DNA from: Burkholderia sp. H160
Lineage (GTDB): Bacteria > Pseudomonadota > Gammaproteobacteria > Burkholderiales > Burkholderiaceae
Assembly: GCA_000173575.1 (NCBI GenBank)
Contig: ABYL01000004.1
Location: 1-64,000, forward strand
Reading direction: 5' to 3'
Length of the DNA: 64,000 nucleotides
Both the position numbers and the translations under genes were made by a program. Below the pieces are notes generated by a model. It worked only from the letters and a program-made list of their open reading frames with translations, did not search any database and was not told the DNA's origin. Below, in pieces: positions 42,536-51,917 of this stretch; the stretch's first letter is position 1; each line of letters opens with the position of its first letter.

Positions 42536-44116
42536 TCACGCGTTCCACCACACGTACTCGGCGAAGCCGAAGCCCATCATCGCGCCGGTAGGCACGGGTT
42601 CGAGCCCTTGCAGATGCTTGTCGTTGGCATCGAGCAGGCTCAGGAAGGTCGGGATGCCAATGCCGCCCTGCTCCGCGACCAGCACCTGCATGTCGCCGTA
42701 CAGCTGCTTGCGTTTCGCATCGTCGGTTTCCGAGCGGGCGGCGACCAGCATCTGGTCGAACTTCGGGTTGTTCCAGCCCGACTCGTTCCAGGGTGCGTCC
42801 GACTTGAAGAATTGCGTGAACAGCACATCGGCGCTGGAGCGCGGATTGATGCTGCCGAACCCGAGCGGATGCTTCATCCAGTGGTTCGACCAGTAACCGT
42901 CCGCCGGTACGCGGTTGATATTCAGGTTCACGCCGATCTTTGCGGCGGCCTGCTGCAGCAGCACGCCCATTTCGATCGAGCCGTTCGCATCGGTCGTCGC
43001 ATAGATCGGCGGCAGCGCCGTACCGACCGCGCCGGCTTTCTGGAAGTGGAATTTCGCCTTGTCCGGGTCGTAGGGGCGCTGCGGCAGCGACGCGTTGAAG
43101 TAGCGGTGTCCGGGCGGAATCGGCTGATCGTTGCCGACCACCGCATAACCGCGAAACACCGCGGTGCGGACCTGATCACGGTCGAACAGATACTTCATCC
43201 CCTGCACGAAATCGGGGTTGCCCGTCAGCGGATTGTCGCGGCGCATGATCAGATCGGTATAGAGACCCGACTTGGTCTCGCGCACTTCGTAGCCCGGCGT
43301 CGCGGCAATGCGCTGCGTCGCGCGCGGATCGACGGAACTGATCAGATGAACGTCGCCGGAGAGCAGCGCGTTCACACGCGCTGCATCGTCGCCGATCCCG
43401 ATCAGCTCGATCTGGTCGAGGTAAGGGCCGCCGCCCGTCTTCCAGAAGCTGTCATTGCGCACACCCACGGTCGAGACGCCCGGCTTGAACGTCTTGACTT
43501 TGTACGGGCCGGTGCCGACCGCCGTCGTGAAGTCCGTCGTGCCGTCCTTGATGATCACGAATTGGGGCGTGCCGAGAATCACGGGCAGGTCCGCGTTGGC
43601 GGACGCGAGCGTCAGCGTGACTTCGTTGGGACCCGTCTGCTTCGCCTCCACGAACTGATCGGCCAGCGTCTTCACCTTCGACGCCGTTGCCGGATTCTTA
43701 TGACGCATCAGCGAGTAGACCACATCGGCGGGCGTGAGCGCCTTGCCGTCGTGGAAGGTCACACCCTTGCGCAGCTTGATCACCCACACCTTCGCATCGC
43801 TGCTGTCGACCGCTTCGGCGAGATTCATCCTCGGCGTCAGCGACGAGTCGAGCTGCGTCAGGCTGCTGTAGAACATGAAGAAGCGGATGTAATCGGAGCC
43901 TGCCGAACCCTTGGCCGGGTCGAGCGTATCCGCGGTCGATGATGCGTCGTAGGCCACGCGAATCTTGCCGCCCTTCTTCGGCGTGGGCGCCGCGAGTGCC
44001 GGGCGAGCCCCAGCCAGCAGGCCTCCCGCGCCGGTCGCAAGCATGCCGCCGGCGCCCAGCAAACGCATCATGTCACGGCGGCTGAAACCGCCCGTTTTGA
44101 TTTCGTCGTCGTACAT
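42536..44116 (-). CDS. Peptide/nickel-type ABC transporter substrate-binding protein with Tat signal
   Basis: The 526-residue protein begins with a twin-arginine signal (GGFSRRDMMRLLGAGG) and a hydrophobic stretch ending ARPALAAPTP. This implies export in folded form. The mature part is a family 5 binding protein (SBP_bac_5): IRVAYDASSTADTLDP, then SSDAKVWVIKLRKGVTFHDGKALTPADVVYSLMRH. It feeds the DppB/DppC/DppDF-like transporter encoded downstream. Ligands of the family include peptides, nickel, opines and glycosides; this one is unknown. Tat export is seen in some soil bacterial members. Confidence 0.92.
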   Translation of the reverse strand: MYDDEIKTGGFSRRDMMRLLGAGGMLATGAGGLLAGARPALAAPTPKKGGKIRVAYDASSTADTLDPAKGSAGSDYIRFFMFYSSLTQLDSSLTPRMNLAEAVDSSDAKVWVIKLRKGVTFHDGKALTPADVVYSLMRHKNPATASKVKTLADQFVEAKQTGPNEVTLTLASANADLPVILGTPQFVIIKDGTTDFTTAVGTGPYKVKTFKPGVSTVGVRNDSFWKTGGGPYLDQIELIGIGDDAARVNALLSGDVHLISSVDPRATQRIAATPGYEVRETKSGLYTDLIMRRDNPLTGNPDFVQGMKYLFDRDQVRTAVFRGYAVVGNDQPIPPGHRYFNASLPQRPYDPDKAKFHFQKAGAVGTALPPIYATTDANGSIEMGVLLQQAAAKIGVNLNINRVPADGYWSNHWMKHPLGFGSINPRSSADVLFTQFFKSDAPWNESGWNNPKFDQMLVAARSETDDAKRKQLYGDMQVLVAEQGGIGIPTFLSLLDANDKHLQGLEPVPTGAMMGFGFAEYVWWNA

Positions 44117-44422
44117 GCGAACTGCTCCTCACTCGTGAATGAACGCGGGATCTCCAGCATTGGTGTTCGACGGCGCCCCGCGTGCTGGTCGCGGCGCGGC
44201 GGGACTGCATGAATCGATTTAAGCACTGCCAAAAATGGCGTTGATCGCGTATCGATGGATTCGACCACTCGAAAACACGGTTTTGAGTGTTCCAAACAGC
44301 ATGATTTGCCGCTCTTGGCGTTGACCCTAATGCGCGTCCCCCCACGATGAGAAGTTCGTACTAGTCATTGGCCGGGCAACGTGCAACAGTCGCGGCACGG
44401 CCGACTACTCGCGGAGCAACCC
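44117..44422. other. Intergenic region between divergent genes
   Basis: These 306 bases separate the peptide-type binding protein gene from the acetyltransferase gene. Promoters for both should be here, and I saw no strong palindrome or coding frame. The stretch around 44222-44290 is less GC-rich (CTGCCAAAAATGGCG, CGAAAACACGGTTTTGAGTG) and is the likeliest promoter region. Confidence 0.4.
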
Positions 44423-45328
44423 GTGTCCGATCCAAGCACCGACGCACGCTTCACCTACAGACGCCTGACAGCCGACGACATCCCTGCCGCGCAACGCCTG
44501 TCCGCCGCGATCGGCTGGCCGCATCGCCGTGAGGAATGGCGGTTCTCGGCGCGCACCGGGATTGGTTTCGTCGCCGAGACGGCGGGCGCGCTGGTCGGCA
44601 CGGTGGTTTGCTGGAAGTTCGGCGCCGATCAGGCGACGCTGGGCATGCTGATCGTCGCGCCGGAGCATCGCGGCAGGGGTATCGGCCGCACGTTGCTCTC
44701 GCATGCGCTCGACGAGCTTGGCAAGCGTGACATCACGCTTTATGCGACCGAGGCCGGCCAGCCGTTGTGCGACGCGCTCGGCTTCGAGCGCTGCGGCGCG
44801 CTCGACCAGATGCAGGGCGCGGCCTTCCGTCCTCCGCTCGTCGCGCTGCCCGCCAACGAACGGCTGCGCCCGCTCGGGGCGAGCGATATGCAGCAACTCG
44901 TCGCGCTGGCATCGCGCGCAAGCGGCCTCGACCGCAGCCATGTGCTGCCGCCGCTGCTCGATCTCGCAGATGGTATCGCGCTCGATCGCGACGGCGAGCT
45001 ACTCGGCTTCTCGCTGTTCCGCCGCTTCGGCCGCGGTTTTGTGATCGGCCCGGTGGTCGCCAGCGCGTTTCCCGACGCCGTGCACGCCAAGGCGCTGATC
45101 CGCCACTGGCTCGCGCTGAACGAAGGCGCGCTGGTCCGCATCGACGTGCCGCACGGACATGGGCTGCGAGCCTGGCTGGCCGGCCTGGGTCTCGCATCCT
45201 CGGAGACGGTCGTGAAGATGTGGCGGCCGGCGTCCCGGCGGCCGGTAGCCGTGCAAGCCCATGCCGGGTCCAACCGCGCCGACGGCTCGCTGCATCAGTA
45301 TGCGGTCATCACGCAGTCGCTGACCTGA
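44423..45328 (+). CDS. Tandem GNAT N-acetyltransferase
   Basis: From a GTG at 44423 with GGAG six bases upstream the protein has 301 residues; an ATG 42 bases earlier is the alternative. The N-terminal GNAT domain has the acetyl-CoA loop MLIVAPEHRGRGIGRTLLSHAL (about residues 74-95) and TEAGQPLCDALGFERCGAL. A second, weaker GNAT-like domain covers the C-terminal half (VRIDVPHGHGLRAWLAGLGL). It would transfer an acetyl group to an amine. It precedes the aminotransferase gene by 170 bp, which suggests modification of an amine or amino acid related to that pathway. Confidence 0.87.
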   Translation: MSDPSTDARFTYRRLTADDIPAAQRLSAAIGWPHRREEWRFSARTGIGFVAETAGALVGTVVCWKFGADQATLGMLIVAPEHRGRGIGRTLLSHALDELGKRDITLYATEAGQPLCDALGFERCGALDQMQGAAFRPPLVALPANERLRPLGASDMQQLVALASRASGLDRSHVLPPLLDLADGIALDRDGELLGFSLFRRFGRGFVIGPVVASAFPDAVHAKALIRHWLALNEGALVRIDVPHGHGLRAWLAGLGLASSETVVKMWRPASRRPVAVQAHAGSNRADGSLHQYAVITQSLT

Positions 45329-45498
45329 CCCGGGCTCGCGCCGCTATTAAGCGCGCGTAGCAGAAAATGCTGTCTGCGGCTAAAAAACGCTGCGCCGACG
45401 CTCTTTAGGCTTTTTTTTGGCTAAACGGCACGCATGCGGGTCTCGCTACCATCGAGGGGTGACTCTTACCTGATCGCAACGTGCGGGGAACCACCAAC

Positions 45499-46899
45499 AT
45501 GTCAAACTCATCGCTTATCGACGCCGACCGCAAGCATCTGATTCACCCGGTCGTCAACTACCGCGCGCATGAAGCGCGTGGCGCCACCGTACTCGAATCG
45601 GGACACGGCGCGTTTCTGCGCGACATCGACGGCAACGAACTGCTCGATGCGTTCTCGGGGCTGTGGTGTGTGAACGTGGGTTACGGCCAGCAGAGCATTG
45701 TCGAAGCGGCGACGCGCCAGATGACAAAGCTGCCCTACGCGACCACGTACTTCCACTTCTCATCGGAACCCGCGATCGAACTGGCAGAGAAACTGGTGTC
45801 GCTCGCGCCCGCTTCGCTGCGGCACGTCTATTTCACGCTCGGCGGCTCCGATGCGGTCGACTCCGCGGTGCGCTTCATCACGCATTACTTCAATGCGACG
45901 GGGCGCCCCGCGAAAAAACAGATGATCGCGCTCGAGCGCGGCTATCACGGATCGTCTTCGGTCGGCGCGGGGCTCACTGCGCTGCCCGCGTTCCATCGCA
46001 ACTTCGACCTGCCGCTGCCGCACCAGCACCATCTGCCGTCGCCGTATGCGTATCGTCAGCCGCAAGGCGATGACGCGCAGGCGCTGATCGCCGCGTCCGT
46101 CGCCGCGCTCGAAGCGAAAGTCGCGTCACTCGGCGCCGAGAACGTCGCCGCGTTCTTCTGCGAGCCGATCCAGGGATCGGGCGGCGTGATCGTGCCGCCG
46201 ATCGGGTGGTTGAAGGCGATGCGCGACGCCTGCCGCCGTCTCGACATCCTGTTCGTCGCCGATGAAGTCATCACGGGCTTCGGTCGTACCGGTCCGCTGT
46301 TCGCATGCGAGGCGGAGCAGGTGGAGCCGGACCTGATGACGGTGGCGAAGGGGTTGACCTCGGGCTATGCGCCGATGGGGGCGCTGCTGATGTCCGACGA
46401 AATCTACCAGGGCATTGCGGGCGATGCGCGCGATACCGCGGTCGTCGGTCACGGTCAGACCTACTCGGCGCATCCGGTGAGCGCGGCGATCGGGCTAGAG
46501 GTACTGCGCCTCTATCACGAGGGCGGTCTGCTCGCGAACGGTATCGCGCAGGCACCGCGTTTTGCCGCCGGGCTCGACGCGCTGCTCGATCATCCGCTGG
46601 TGGGCGACTCGCGTCATCGCGGCCTGCTCGGCGCGCTCGAACTCGTCGCCGACAAGGACTCGCGTGCGCGCTTCGATCCATCGCTGAAGCTGCCCGACCG
46701 GATCGCGGCAGCGGCCTACCGCAACCGTCTCGTGTTCCGCGCATTCGGCGACAGCATTCTCGGTTTCGCGCCCGCGCTTTGCTTTGGCGAAGCCGAGTTC
46801 GAACAACTGTTCAGCCGATTGCAGCGCACGCTCGACGAAGTGCTCAACCACGCCGAGGTACGCGCCGCGTTGCGCGGCGCAAGCCGCGCGGCCGCCTGA
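45499..46899 (+). CDS. Class III pyridoxal-phosphate aminotransferase (omega-amino acid/putrescine type)
   Basis: The 466-residue protein shows the class III fold: a YFTLGGSDAVDSAVRFITHY cofactor-phosphate loop, ALERGYHGSSSVGAGL, LFVADEVITGFGRTG with the Asp contacting the pyridine nitrogen, and the lysine loop MTVAKGLTSGYAPMGALL. It is close in pattern to putrescine-pyruvate and beta-alanine-pyruvate aminotransferases. The donor is probably an omega-amine and the acceptor pyruvate. The Lrp-type regulator gene directly downstream would be a natural controller. The start MSNSSLIDADRK follows a GGGGAA. Confidence 0.93.
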   Translation: MSNSSLIDADRKHLIHPVVNYRAHEARGATVLESGHGAFLRDIDGNELLDAFSGLWCVNVGYGQQSIVEAATRQMTKLPYATTYFHFSSEPAIELAEKLVSLAPASLRHVYFTLGGSDAVDSAVRFITHYFNATGRPAKKQMIALERGYHGSSSVGAGLTALPAFHRNFDLPLPHQHHLPSPYAYRQPQGDDAQALIAASVAALEAKVASLGAENVAAFFCEPIQGSGGVIVPPIGWLKAMRDACRRLDILFVADEVITGFGRTGPLFACEAEQVEPDLMTVAKGLTSGYAPMGALLMSDEIYQGIAGDARDTAVVGHGQTYSAHPVSAAIGLEVLRLYHEGGLLANGIAQAPRFAAGLDALLDHPLVGDSRHRGLLGALELVADKDSRARFDPSLKLPDRIAAAAYRNRLVFRAFGDSILGFAPALCFGEAEFEQLFSRLQRTLDEVLNHAEVRAALRGASRAAA

Positions 46900-46987
46900 G
46901 CGCGTGATAACATCGGCCTGCGCGTCGCTTGGCTCAGGCGAAGCGCGACGAAGCGAAAAGCAGAACCTTCGACGGGCAGACCGATAC

Positions 46988-47491
46988 ATGACGACAAGCG
47001 GCGACACCAAGCTGGACCGCATCGACCTGCGTATTCTTTCGCAACTCCAGAAGAAAGGCCGAATCACGAACGTCGAGCTTGCGGACGCCGTGGGGCTCTC
47101 GCCGAGCCCCTGTCTGATTCGCGTGAAAAGGCTTGAAAAGGCCGGCTATATCGTCGGCTACGGCGCACACATCCAGCTTCAGAAACTCGGCGACGTGCAG
47201 ATCGTGTTCACCGAGGTCACGCTTGCCGACCATCGCCGCGAGGACTTCGCCAAGTTCGAGGCGGCGATCCGTCCCGTGGACGAGATCATTGAATGCCATC
47301 TGGCGAGCGGCGGCTACGATTACCTGCTGAAGTTCGTCACGCGCAGCGTCAATCACTATCAGAGCGTGATCGAAGGGCTGCTGGAGCGCGATATCGGCAT
47401 CGAGAAGTATTTCAGCTACGTCATCATCAAGACGCCTTTCGTGAAATCCGAATACCCGCTGGAAAAGCTGTTCTCGCAACAGCATCAATGA
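46988..47491 (+). CDS. Lrp/AsnC-family transcriptional regulator
   Basis: From ATG 46988 the protein has 167 residues. The AsnC-type HTH is at about residues 10-58 (LDRIDLRILSQLQKKGRITNVELADAVGLSPSPCLIRVKRLEKAGYI). An RAM effector-binding domain follows (IIECHLASGGYDYLLKFVTRS). It probably senses an amino acid or amine and regulates the aminotransferase gene 88 bp upstream. An in-frame extension upstream of 46988 overlaps the aminotransferase gene and is not family-like. Confidence 0.93.
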   Translation: MTTSGDTKLDRIDLRILSQLQKKGRITNVELADAVGLSPSPCLIRVKRLEKAGYIVGYGAHIQLQKLGDVQIVFTEVTLADHRREDFAKFEAAIRPVDEIIECHLASGGYDYLLKFVTRSVNHYQSVIEGLLERDIGIEKYFSYVIIKTPFVKSEYPLEKLFSQQHQ

Positions 47492-47510
47492 AGCGGAAAA
47501 CCGTTGCTAT

Positions 47511-47548
47511 AAGGGCGCCTGGCGGGAATTCCCGCGAGGCGCCCTTTT
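47511..47548 (+). terminator. Strong intrinsic terminator
   Basis: AAGGGCGCCT at 47511-47520 pairs perfectly with AGGCGCCCTT (47537-47546), with GGCGGG/CCCGC extending the stem, and TTTT follows. It lies 20 bp after the Lrp gene stop and 28 bp before the end of the converging autotransporter gene. It probably serves the plus strand mainly. Confidence 0.85.
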
Positions 47549-47575
47549 AGCGTGCAAATGTCAGCCCTTTAACCG

Positions 47576-49023
47576 TTACCAGCTGTACCTGTACCCCGCA
47601 TTGGCGTTGATGCTGTGGCTGTTCTGGCCGCCGAGGTTATGGGCATAGTCAATGGCGGCGTGAACTTCGCTGCGCTTGCCGAATGTCATCGTTATGCCGA
47701 TGCCGGCATCGACCCAGGTGCGGGCAAAATCGGCGCTTAGCGGCGTCCCGCCGACAACGGTCCTACCAGGAGCCAGGAAGTCATGCAGTACGTTAGCGCT
47801 CAGATAGGGGGTTGCCGTGCTCGTCCCGCTCGCGTTCTGCATGTCAGGCCTGAACAGACGGAACCCGACCCGCCCGCGTAATGCATTGCTAGTCGTTGAA
47901 GATATCGCCGAAACGTTATCGCTGAACCCGTTCAGGTGCAGATACTGATAGGCAATCTGCGCCTGCGGCTCAAACGCGAGCGGTAGTGTGCCAATCTGGA
48001 AAGGCTTGCCGATCTCCTCCGATACGGCAATGGAAAATCCATTCTGACCTGGCGTATTGCCCTGTTTGTCGTCGTACCGGTTGTGATAGTGGGAAACCTG
48101 CAAGACACTATCCGAGTAGCTGCCATCTGATAGATAACGGGTGAAATAGGCGCCGAGCGCCTGCACCTGCATTTCCGCCGAGCCAGTCGCCGTCGTGAGA
48201 CCGTAGTCGCCGCGCGGCAGGTCATCGAATCGAGCGGACCCATTACCGAAAGTCGCCGTGATACCCGCATGGGAAGTACCTCCCGTAGCGGGGGCGCTGA
48301 CCGTCCAGTCCTTGCCAAACTGCACAAAGGCGTTCCTCGTATCGGCAGAAAAGCGGCTCGACGTCTCCGTCTGCGCGTTCCACGCATAGATGCGTCCCCA
48401 GACACCGTTATCCTTCACGCCTGCTTCGTGTTCCACATTCGGCACATCACCCACCCGCTGGTCCAGACGACCGAGAATCTGGAACCCGTATTGCGCGGCG
48501 AGTTGGGGCAGCATTACATAGCCCACCGTTGCGGGGCGATATGCGACGGGCTGCTCCGCCGGAGGCATATTTCCGGTGCCGGCTGAGGCGCCGCGGTCTT
48601 CCTCCACCGGCATTTCCAGAGTGGAACGCAGATACCAGTTTCCGTCAGCAGCGTCGGCACCCACGCCACCCTTGTACAGGGTGTACTGGTACGCCCCCGC
48701 CTCGACTTTGCCTGCCTGGGTGAACTGGCCGTTGGATGCACCCGCGACCTCGATGAGCTTGATGCCGTCACCCGTGGTCTGTGCACCCAGGCCGCCGCTG
48801 TTAGTGATCTGCACGCCCGTATTGCCGGACGTTGAACCCGAAACGCGCAGCAGATCCGTTACCGATGACGAATCGCCCAGCGCCGTATTCATGGCGAGCA
48901 AACCCCCATTGCCCGCATAGTCGCCGGTTACGTTCAGCGTTGTGCCCGCGCTCTGGCCGAAACCAACCGTGCCGGCGTTGGTGAGCGCGGCGACGGTCTG
49001 GCTATATCCATTCAGATCCAGAC
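47576..49023 (-). pseudogene. Autotransporter, 3' part: end of passenger and beta-barrel (frameshifted from the 5' part)
   Basis: This frame encodes the end of a pertactin-like passenger and a complete autotransporter beta-barrel. Reading begins at LDLNGYSQTV near 49021, where the upstream frame is lost, and an internal ATG at 48901 gives 441 residues. The barrel includes GVWGRIYAWNAQTETSSRF and ends in NANAGYRYSW, with the terminal aromatic residue typical of Omp85/BAM substrates. Without the signal peptide in the other frame this part cannot reach the outer membrane. The break looks like the loss of 3n+1 bases between FTV and LDLNGY. Confidence 0.8.
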
Positions 49024-50724
49024 CGTAAAGGCAGATGCCGCGCTGAACGCGCCTGCCGACCCGGCCTGAAGGGTGCCCGCTGCGACATTCGTCGCGCCCT
49101 GGTAGGTATTCGTGCCCATCAGCATCAGGGTGCCGTTACCAGTCTTGGCCAATGAACCGGAGCCACCCAACGAAGCATCGAAGGTGGCGTCAAAGCCGTT
49201 GGTATCGAATGTGCCGCCTCCCTCGGCAAGGGTCGCGCTATCCGCATTGATCTGCGCCGCCGAAAGAAAGCGGACGGTTCCGGCATCCAGCGTAAGAGAC
49301 GACAGGCCCGACTGGCCGGTCACGTTCCAGACCGATCCATTGCGCAGCGTGGCGTTAAGTGTGGATGCTGAATCCACGCTGGTTGCCCCGGTGAGGCTCG
49401 ATGCGTCCGCGACCACATCAAGTGCACCTCCCTTGACGGCTGCGAGCGCGTTCCTTGCCGCAGAAACGCTCGAGTCTGTCAGCGTCACATTCAGTGCCGC
49501 ATTGCTGGCGCGTATACCGTCAGCCTGCGCTGATGTCAGCGTGCTATCGGTTATGTTCGCGGTTGCCGGAGCCGTGGTGTCGAAGAATGCCGCATACAGC
49601 GCGTCCGAACCGGTGCCCTCTGCCGCAAGCGTGCCGTTTGAGAAAGACAGGCTGGTGCCGCCTGCGACATAGGCAGCAGGCGTGTTTGCGCCCGTCGTAC
49701 CTACGCTCAGCCCGCTCGCAGTGATCGAGGGGGCAGTGGTTCCAGGGTCGCCCGAGGTTGAGGGCATACCCGCCACCAGCAGACCGAAGGCGCTGTCCCC
49801 TGTCGTCCTGATCGAACCGCCCTGAATGTCGAGTTGCGCACCGAATGATGATGCCGCACCGTAACTGCCTCTACCTGAAGTTTTGACGGTGACATTCGAC
49901 GCGTTCATCGTCGCATTGTCCGAAGCATAAAGACCGGCCGCATCATTGCCTAACGTTGTAACCGAACTATTCGAGATGTTCGTTACGTCTGTGGTCGATC
50001 CGTTTCCGACTATGCCTCGGGAACCAAGCTGCACACCAATCGCATTGTCACCAGTCGTTGTCAAAGACACGCCATCCAGGCTCATCAATCCGCCACCCTG
50101 GTTGTACGCCGCCGCGCTGTTTGCCCCTGAAGTGAAAACGACGGTTCCGCTTGCCGACAGGTCTGAGCCGGAGCCGATGTTATACAGACCATAGGCATTC
50201 TGGCCGCTCGTCGAGACGCTGCCACCCTGAACCGTTACCTTGCTGTCGTTGTTGGCCTGAATCCCTGAGGACCATTCCCCTAATGTCTGTACCGAAGTAT
50301 TCTTCAGAGAAACGGTTGCATTGTTAGAGAATGCAAAAACGCCGTCGGACTGATCGCCAGTTGTCCTGAGGACACTGTCAGTCAGCGAAACGTTTGCACC
50401 CGATTGCACATAGAGTGCACGTGCAGAAGTACCAGTTGTGGATGCCGTAACCTGCGATCCGTTCACGACACTGTTACGCGTTATATTCAGTGCGTTGGAA
50501 AGAGGCCCAGATGTTGAGGTCGTATAGGTCCCGGTAATGGTTTGCGTTGAACCATCCGTAATCGAAAGCGCCTGCGCATGAGCTAGTGACGAAACCAGCA
50601 GCAGTGCGCCCATCGCAGCGCCGCGCCGGGGGAATGGCGCCATCGGTTGGCCGTCGCGGAACCGTCGCGTGATTTGCGTATGAGGGGATTTTCGGGACGG
50701 GCTTATATTAGGTTTGCTATTCAT
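49012..50724 (-). pseudogene. Autotransporter, 5' part: signal peptide and passenger (frameshifted)
   Basis: From ATG 50724 (AAGGGAAGA upstream) the frame encodes about 570 residues. A long extended signal peptide (GAAMGALLLVSSLAHAQA) is followed by a Ser/Thr/Gly/Asn-rich beta-helix passenger with repeated short strands (NNATVSLKNTSVQTLG, DNATMNASNVTVKTSG). It ends prematurely at a TGA at 49012-49014, directly after a PATR-like repeat (NTYQGATNVAAGTLQ). In the next frame the expected sequence continues as LDLNGYSQTV. If the frameshift is real the protein is truncated and not surface displayed. If it is an assembly error, this is one intact autotransporter of roughly 1,050 residues. Confidence 0.82.
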
Positions 50725-51081
50725 TATTCTTCCCTTTGTGGGTGTATGAGTTGCAATAGATATCGCGGCTCTTATTGGCCTTCGGTTAATTGGCGCCTGG
50801 ATTGAAATCTGATTGTTTATAAAATTGCTGGCGGGCGAATGCGCGGCAGATGATCTGCACAAGGCTCAACGATTACGCCGGCTGATATGTCCGTCAGGGC
50901 TGACCCACTGAAGTGGTAATTGTCCGCGTTGCGCGGGCTTTCCTGATTCAGACTATTCCTGAAAATGCCTCTCGGGCTGCGCAGTACAAAGGGGATTGGA
51001 CGCAAAGTGTCAACGCCGGATTATTCCTGACCCACCGGCCATTGAGGTTGGACAACGTCTGCGATGTGGGCGTACCACTAG
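50725..51081. other. Intergenic region with lower GC and possible IS ends
   Basis: These 357 bases contain the autotransporter promoter region, which is noticeably richer in A and T near 50725-50830. Two similar motifs beginning TGACCCAC occur at 50901 and 51028 in the same orientation, each followed by a TTGTCC or TTGGAC within 25 bases. They may be remnants of insertion-sequence ends next to the transposase scar that follows. No gene is seen. Confidence 0.35.
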
Positions 51082-51470
51082 AAGGTACAGATCGACTTCG
51101 GCCGTCCGGGCAAGCCGACGGACAACAGAGTCATCGAGACATTCAACGGCTCATTCCGGGATGAACGCCTGAACCTGCACTGGTTTGAATTTCTGGCGGA
51201 AGTGAAACGTGAGATCGTGGCAGCGCTCAAGCAGGCTGAGCCAGGCATGCCGGTGGAGGACCTGATCCGGCAGTTGGGGATATCTGAGCAGACGTATTAC
51301 CGCTGGAAGAAGCAGTACGCGGGCCTGGAGTCAAACCAGGTCCGCGAACTCAAGCAGCTTCAGGATGAGAATGCCCGGCTCAAGAAGCTCGTCGCGGAGT
51401 TCAGCCTGGACAAGGCGATCCTGCAGGATATCGCCACAAAAAAGCGACCCAACCCAAGCGGGCCCGAGCA
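51082..51470 (+). mobile_element. IS3-family transposase remnant: OrfB tail joined in frame to an OrfA
   Basis: One frame starts just after a stop at 51079. It first encodes IDFGRPGKPTDNRVIETFNG and RDERLNLHWFEFLAE, the end of an IS3-type OrfB integrase core with the last catalytic Glu. It then runs without a break into VKREIVAALKQAEPG and GISEQTYYRWKKQYAGL, the beginning of an OrfA helix-turn-helix protein, continuing through a leucine-zipper-like stretch (VRELKQLQDENARLKKLV) to ATKKRPN. In an intact element OrfA comes before OrfB, so this order is reversed. OrfA lacks its downstream partner. It is a rearranged, non-functional scar. Confidence 0.75.
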
Positions 51471-51504
51471 ACCGGCGCCATGCCGGCGAGCTTTCGAGCG
51501 CCAG

Positions 51505-51906
51505 TCAACCGTTCGCGCTCAGCCACTCACCCGGCGTTCTGCCAAGCACGCGTTTGAAGTGCCGGCACAGATGGCTTTGATCGAAGAAGCCCACCTCCGC
51601 CGCGACGATCGACGGAGCCAGGCCGCGTCGCAACAGCCGCTGTGCATGCCGCACGCGCACTAGCCGCACATATTGCTGCGGCGACACGCCGATCTCCGCG
51701 CTGAAGCGCACCGCAAACCTCGAAATGCTCAGATCTGCGACGGCCGCCAGTTCGGACAGGCTGATCGGCTCGGCGAAACACGCATCGATGAAGTCGACCG
51801 CACGCTGGACGGCGCGGCTCACTCGATCCGGCGCGCGCGCGGTATGACAGCCCGAGCCCGCGAACTCGGGCGCGGATGATGATGAAGTTGGGCTCAGGCT
51901 CAGCAT
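51505..51906 (-). CDS. AraC-family regulator consisting of the DNA-binding domain only
   Basis: The 133-residue protein starts at ATG 51906, 11 bp after the flavoprotein gene ends. After a Ser-rich leader it is entirely the AraC double HTH: LSELAAVADLSISRFAVRFSAEIG and SIVAAEVGFFDQSHLCRHFKRVLGRTPGEW. No sensory domain exists. It matches the AraC protein at 38060-38440 in size, design and sequence (VGFFDQSHL-RHF). It is the last gene of the amino-acid uptake and oxidation operon. The IS scar lies directly beyond its 3' end and may have been inserted there. Confidence 0.9.
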   Translation of the reverse strand: MLSLSPTSSSSAPEFAGSGCHTARAPDRVSRAVQRAVDFIDACFAEPISLSELAAVADLSISRFAVRFSAEIGVSPQQYVRLVRVRHAQRLLRRGLAPSIVAAEVGFFDQSHLCRHFKRVLGRTPGEWLSANG

Positions 51907-51917
51907 CGACGCTCCGC

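Noticed and set aside
45405-45425. T-run near 45411 as a terminator of the acetyltransferase gene
   Set aside because: The eight-T run is not preceded by a convincing GC-rich hairpin.
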